Source: Liolophura sinensis (taxonomy: Eukaryota; Mollusca; Polyplacophora; Chitonida; Chitonidae). Taken from it: 64,000 nucleotides of DNA. The position numbers were made by a program, and so were the translations under genes. The DNA lies in assembly GCF_032854445.1 (NCBI RefSeq), contig NC_088304.1:31377732-31441731 (forward strand), written 5' to 3'. Below the pieces are notes generated by a model. The model had not been told where the DNA came from. It made no database searches and saw only the letters and a list, made by a program, of their open reading frames with translations. Position 1 is the first letter of the stretch. Every line of letters starts with the position of its first letter. Below are positions 30,201 through 36,200 of the stretch, in pieces.

Positions 30201-33200
30201 AATATGGTATTAGTGGTCATGTGACTGAAAAATTGTTAAGTGCGATGTAAAACCCCAAGCATTCGTTCATTCATGGTAAGGTTTTGTTGTTGCTGTGTTT
30301 ACAGTGGCTCGTCAGGGAGTGTGAAATGTGTGGTCACAATGCTAGGAGACATGCTCTGTGAGGCCGTAAGTATGTGTGCTCCGCTTCAAATCTGACAAAT
30401 TTTATACATAACTATAATGATGCATACATAGGTGGGAAGATCAGGCAGCAACCTGCCAATGGTCGTGGGTTTCCCCCTGGCTGTGTATGGTTTCCTCCCA
30501 CCATAATGCTGGCCGGCGGCGTAAAGGTGAAATATCCTTGAGTACGACGTAAACCACAATCAAATAAATAAATAAATACGCACATTTTGCCTAATACTGA
30601 TTATATCGATGTTAGAAAGGTGTTTTGAGCTGTGCTGGGAAGGTATGGTGATATCCAGGTAACAGCGCTTAAGTTTTTCTCATAAAATATTAATCAAACT
30701 TCACAAAAAGCTCTTAAGTTCTCCCTTAAGGAGAGAAAATGAGACAGAATCAAACAAAATGTGTCACTTGAAAAATGCTAAACTTTAGATGAAAATACAG
30801 CATAGCAAATTTGCCCCTGTTCCACAAAGACAACTTGAAGGTAAGTTGTACATGTTATTAAATATATAAACTACATTTGCCGACGTGGCCAGTTTCAGGG
30901 CCTAAGTAAACTAATCTATTGAAACAGGAGACTGTGGCCATTTTTTTTTTGTTGGGCTCTCAGACATAGCCCTTTACCAAAGTCAGTATTAATCTGAGTT
31001 TCATTGGTTGGTTGTTTTTTTCTCGTCACCAGGATGTAAACTTCAAACACAAGCAGGGTAACAGCAGTCAGCATTTCAGGACTTCCATCAAACCAGATGT
31101 ACCCTGGAGGCTTCAACAGGTATGGTCATAAAGACGCTGAGACGATTCTTCCCACGGTACGGGCAGTATAGGGATAATTACCTTATACTCACCTAATCAC
31201 CGCTGCTCCAAAAAGTCTTTAAATCTCGAAATACTTCAAATATAGCATCAGATCATTTTGCACAAAGTAACTTGTTGAATGTGTTCTATAGTATTGAAAT
31301 GGAATGATATTTGCTGACCCAATAAACCATTTCTGTGCCAGGGTCAGTGGTTCTGTAGGTGCACCTGATAATGTGAAGCAATAAAAACATGATTCTATTT
31401 ACCTCCCTTGTTTGCTGGGACCCTTTAGGTTCAGGATGCTGGGAATCACCTATGTAGAGCCATCAGGTCTCTGGAGGATAGAGACAAGAACCAGTGTTTC
31501 CAGTCCGCCACAGAAGTTATCATGGTATGACATTTCACTCCCTTCAGCACATGTGCGACTCTCTCTGCTAGCTTTATATTACTGCCGCCTGTGGACAAGT
31601 TTGGCCTTTGAACTCTGATTAGAATCATGTTGTACATACTTTACATAGAGAGAATTTGTATGTATCTAGCAATAATAGAAATAGTCTTTGTGTTTTCTGA
31701 CATTATTTCCTGCCTCATTTAGTACAGTGACCCCAGTGACCTTGATGGTGGTCAATTTTTTACCTCCAAAATTTGCTAGTGGTGGCAGTGATGTTAAGTG
31801 AACGCACGGACTGTAAGGGTATCGTTATGACATAACCATAGTTATTTCACAACAGACGTGGAAACAAACCTAAACGACAACAACCTCTGGCCAAGCCTGA
31901 AAACCAGCTCAGTATATTAACTGTCATAAATGTAGTCCTAGTTTGATTAAAATTTTGTTTGCATATTCCTATCCTGATGGGGAAGCTCTGTGACTGAGGG
32001 TGTTAGCACGCCAGCATGGAGACTCTCACCAATGTGCACGATGTGAGTTCAAGTCCAGCTCATGCTGGCTTCCTGTCCAGCCAAACACAGTCTGGCAACA
32101 TCTGTCAATAGCCAGCAGATGGTCAGGGGTTTCCCCAGGGCTCTGCTTGGTTACCTCCCCCAATATTGCTTGCCCCTGTCATATAAGTGAAACATTCATG
32201 AGTACGGCATAGAACACTAATCAATGAAATAAATAAATCCTATCCTTACTTTTCAGATGCTTGCTTTATTATTCTGCATATTTAGCCTGGGATATAATTT
32301 TCTGAAGTTGTTTGTTTCAGTTACTAGACATGCTGATGGAGAGCTTAAACAGAGCACGAGGTAGTCTGGCCTTGCCTAAGCGCAAATCCTTGGAAGAGTT
32401 AATTTCCAATAGAAATATGGTGAGCTGAAAAGAAAGTTTAAGTCTACCCATTGAATAAGCTTGTACATGAATCACTGATAGATTGATTGGTGTTCCGTGC
32501 TCCAGACTGTTGGACTTATATTATACATGGTGAAGTTCAGTTTCATGCCTGTAGGATATTGGAGTGCTTGGAGGTATTAAACCACCAACCTCTGGCATAT
32601 AACTGAACTGAACGCTCAGTGTTAGCGTGTGAGCCGGCTCACCTGTTCGGATAGAAGGCTAAGTGATTACCAACAAACATTTTATAATGATGACCTAAAC
32701 AGATCTGCTTTTTCACCAGCATGTCTTCACTGAATTCAGAATATTCTCAAAAATAATCCTTCCGAAGCTGGGATTGAACCGACACCTCAAGTGTCCAGCG
32801 ATTCATAGACGAGAACACAGTTTAGATTGGTGAAATCATAAACTTGTACTTATGTGCACATGATAACCTTTTTAATCTCAGAACTGGGTATTTTTCAGAG
32901 TACACTACAATCTCTTGGAAACTTAAGTGTTTCTTAACCAATATTGACCAAGAAACGTAAATTCACAGTGGCTGTGAGATATTGCTGAAAGTTGACTGCG
33001 TAGATTTCATGTCTTCAAACATTCAGGTTCCTCTTTGTAAGTGGATGTCCATCCAGTGTATGAAAAGTAATAGGCTTTCCTGCAGTCTGTGAAACATCCT
33101 CAAATAATCTGACGGATTTGGCAAGATTTCTGTAGAAATTGAATACTGCCTATAGAAGACATTCATACCTTTCTGATATGAAATACTGGTAGTGTTGAGA

Positions 33201-36200
33201 GCTGTGGAAATGTCAAATCAAACAATACAATGTGCTGCAAAAATTAGACAATATTGCAGTTGATAATTCTGAAACTGAGGAAGGCTGTTAAGCAGTCTTG
33301 TTAATCCCTAAAATACAACGATAAATGTGCTTTGCAGGTGCTGTGCTCGACTTGCTTTTGAATCTGATTTGGGTGCATTTCTAAATTTGCTCTCAGACTT
33401 GTCAAATAGATTGAAAATAGTTGACGCATTACTCACATATTTTACATAAAATTTTGTCTGTGATTAATTTCACCTGTTTTTTTTTTTAGGTTTTAATATA
33501 AGAAAGGTTTCATGATTTGATGTCCTTGTGAAAAAATGTAATTTTCAGCACCAAATGTAATATCATATGACCTTTAACTATTTTTTTTTTTTTCAAATCA
33601 AGTCATTTTTAAGTCAAATGAGGTATTTCCCGTAGGAAGTATGAGTAACATGGCAGGTGACCCTGTTTGTAGTAATCCATGTGGTTGTCTCCCCTTACAG
33701 CAATCTTTTAACCCATCAGTCCCTAAAGATGTGGCCTTAAGTTTCTACATACATTCCCACAAGCTTATCCTGGCTCTCTACAATCTTCATCCGAACCAAC
33801 ACCAGAGACTGGAAATATCCTCACGATTACAGGTAAGGCAACTACCAACATCAGAGGCTGGAAATATCCACACCATTACAGGTAAGACAAATACCAACAC
33901 CAGAGACTGGAAATATCCTCACGATTACAGGTAAGGCAACTACCAACATCAGAGGCTGGAAATATCCACACCATTACAGGTAAGACAAATACCAACATCA
34001 GAGGCTGGAAATATCCTCATGATTACAGGTAAGACAAATACCATCATCAGAGGCTGGAAATATCCACACCATTACAGGTAAGGCAAATACCAACATCAGA
34101 GGCTGGAAATATCTTCACGATTACAGGTAAGGCAACTACCAACATCAGAGGCTGGAAATATCCACACCATTACAGGTAAGACAAATACCAACATCAGAGG
34201 CTGGAAATATCTTCACGATTACAGGTAAGACAAATACCAACATCACAGACTGGAAATATCCTCATGATTACAGGTAAGACAAATACCAACACCAGAGACT
34301 GGAAATACCCTCACGATTACAGGTAAGACAAATACCAACATCAGAGGCTGGAAATATCCACACCATTACAGGTAAGACAAATACCAACATCAGAGGCTGG
34401 AAATATCCTCATGATTACAGGTAAGACAAATACCAACATCAGAGGCTGGAAATATCCACACCATTACAGGTAAGGCAAATACCAACATCAGAGGCTGGAA
34501 ATATCTTCACGATTACAGGTAAGGCAACTACCAACATCAGAGGCTGGAAATATCCACACCATTACAGGTAAAGCAAATACCAACATCAGAGGCTGGAAAT
34601 ATCCACACCATTACAGGTAAGGCAACTACCAACATCAGAGGCTGGAAATATCCTCATGATTACAGGTAAGACAAATACCAACATCAGAGGCTGGAAATAT
34701 CCTCACGATTACAGGTAAGACAAATACCAACATCAGAGGCTGGAAATATCCTCACGATTACAGGTAAGACAAATACCATCATCAGAGGCTGGAAATATCC
34801 ACACCATTACAGGTAAGACAAATACCAACATCAGAGGCTGGAAATATCCTCATGATTACAGGTAAGACAAATACCATCATCAGAGGCTGGAAATATCCAC
34901 ACCATTACAGGTAAGGCAAATACCAACATCAGAGGCTGGAAATATCCACACCATTACAGGTAAGACAAATACCAACATCAGAGGCTGGAAATATCCACAC
35001 CGTTACAGGTAAGAAATACCAACATCAGAGGCTGGAAATATTCACACAATTCACGAATCCATCGTGATTGATTTTTTTGTCAATCTGTGTAATTATCATG
35101 AATTTCCAGGCCGTCACACCTTTCTGTTTAAGCAAATACTGATATTGACTATTTGTGTATAAAAACAGATTGGTGGGAAGCCTGTCAGCTACTGGGCTAC
35201 TTTTTTCCTGAAAACCCTTACATCCGATGTACAAATTGATCTTACAAAATGACGAGTCATGTCACTGGGATTATTTGCCCCTCCAACCACCAGCTGGAAC
35301 TGGTGTTTTAAATTGCATTTTCTATTTTTATAACCACTATTCCCCAAATCACCCCCCCCCCCCCCACCACCCCCACCCCACCACCATCCCCACCCCCACC
35401 CCTCTCTCTCTCTCCCCTTTTTCCCACCCCTGGTAATAGGAGGGGCAAACAAGTCAGGTGATGCCACTTGTTAATAGGCTCAGACACACAGTCCAGCAAC
35501 AAGAAGACACGTACTGTCTGGACTGAAACACTATTGAAAACAATGTTAAACACATAATCAAGTGAACAAATGATGTGTTTTTAATTTTGAATTTTTTTAC
35601 ATGAATAATTTGCAGTATATTATGTGTATATATTTTTTGGGAACAGTGTGTATCTATTTAAGTGTGTATCAATTTGTTATTTTTGTTTTCAGATAGAAAG
35701 CTCGGTTCAGTGGTTAAACGAGGTACTAATTCTTCTGACGGTGGCACTACAACAGTGCCAACAATTTAAAGATAAAGTAAGTCTTACATTCGCCAATACT
35801 CTGTCAGCTAATAGGTCTATCCCTCGGGTCGGGTCATACCAATGACTTTAAAAAATGGTATATTTTTCTGCCTCGCTTGGTGCTCACCACTGAGAGATTA
35901 CAGCAAGTACCAGTAGAATGTGACTGGGTGGGGTGTCATGTCTGGTGTCTTCGGCATGATACTTCAGCGTCAGCAACACTTTGGTGGCATGGACACAAGA
36001 AGACACATCATATGTACACACACCACATGACTCCTTGTTGTGATGTGACTGACATATTGTTAAGGATTATGTTAAACCACAAGCCTACATATATGTATAC
36101 ATAGATGCATCCTAAAGACATTTCACATGTACGGCTCTGCATACACTGGATCTTTAGTCGTGACTCAACTCAACTAGTCCTACAGAGTTGCTCTCAGTCG

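Noticed and set aside
33641-33934. 97-codon open frame extending Rogdi exon 8 through the array
   Set aside because: Only 33701-33832 is conserved coding; the 3' part is read-through of the splice-site array and the 5' part is intron.
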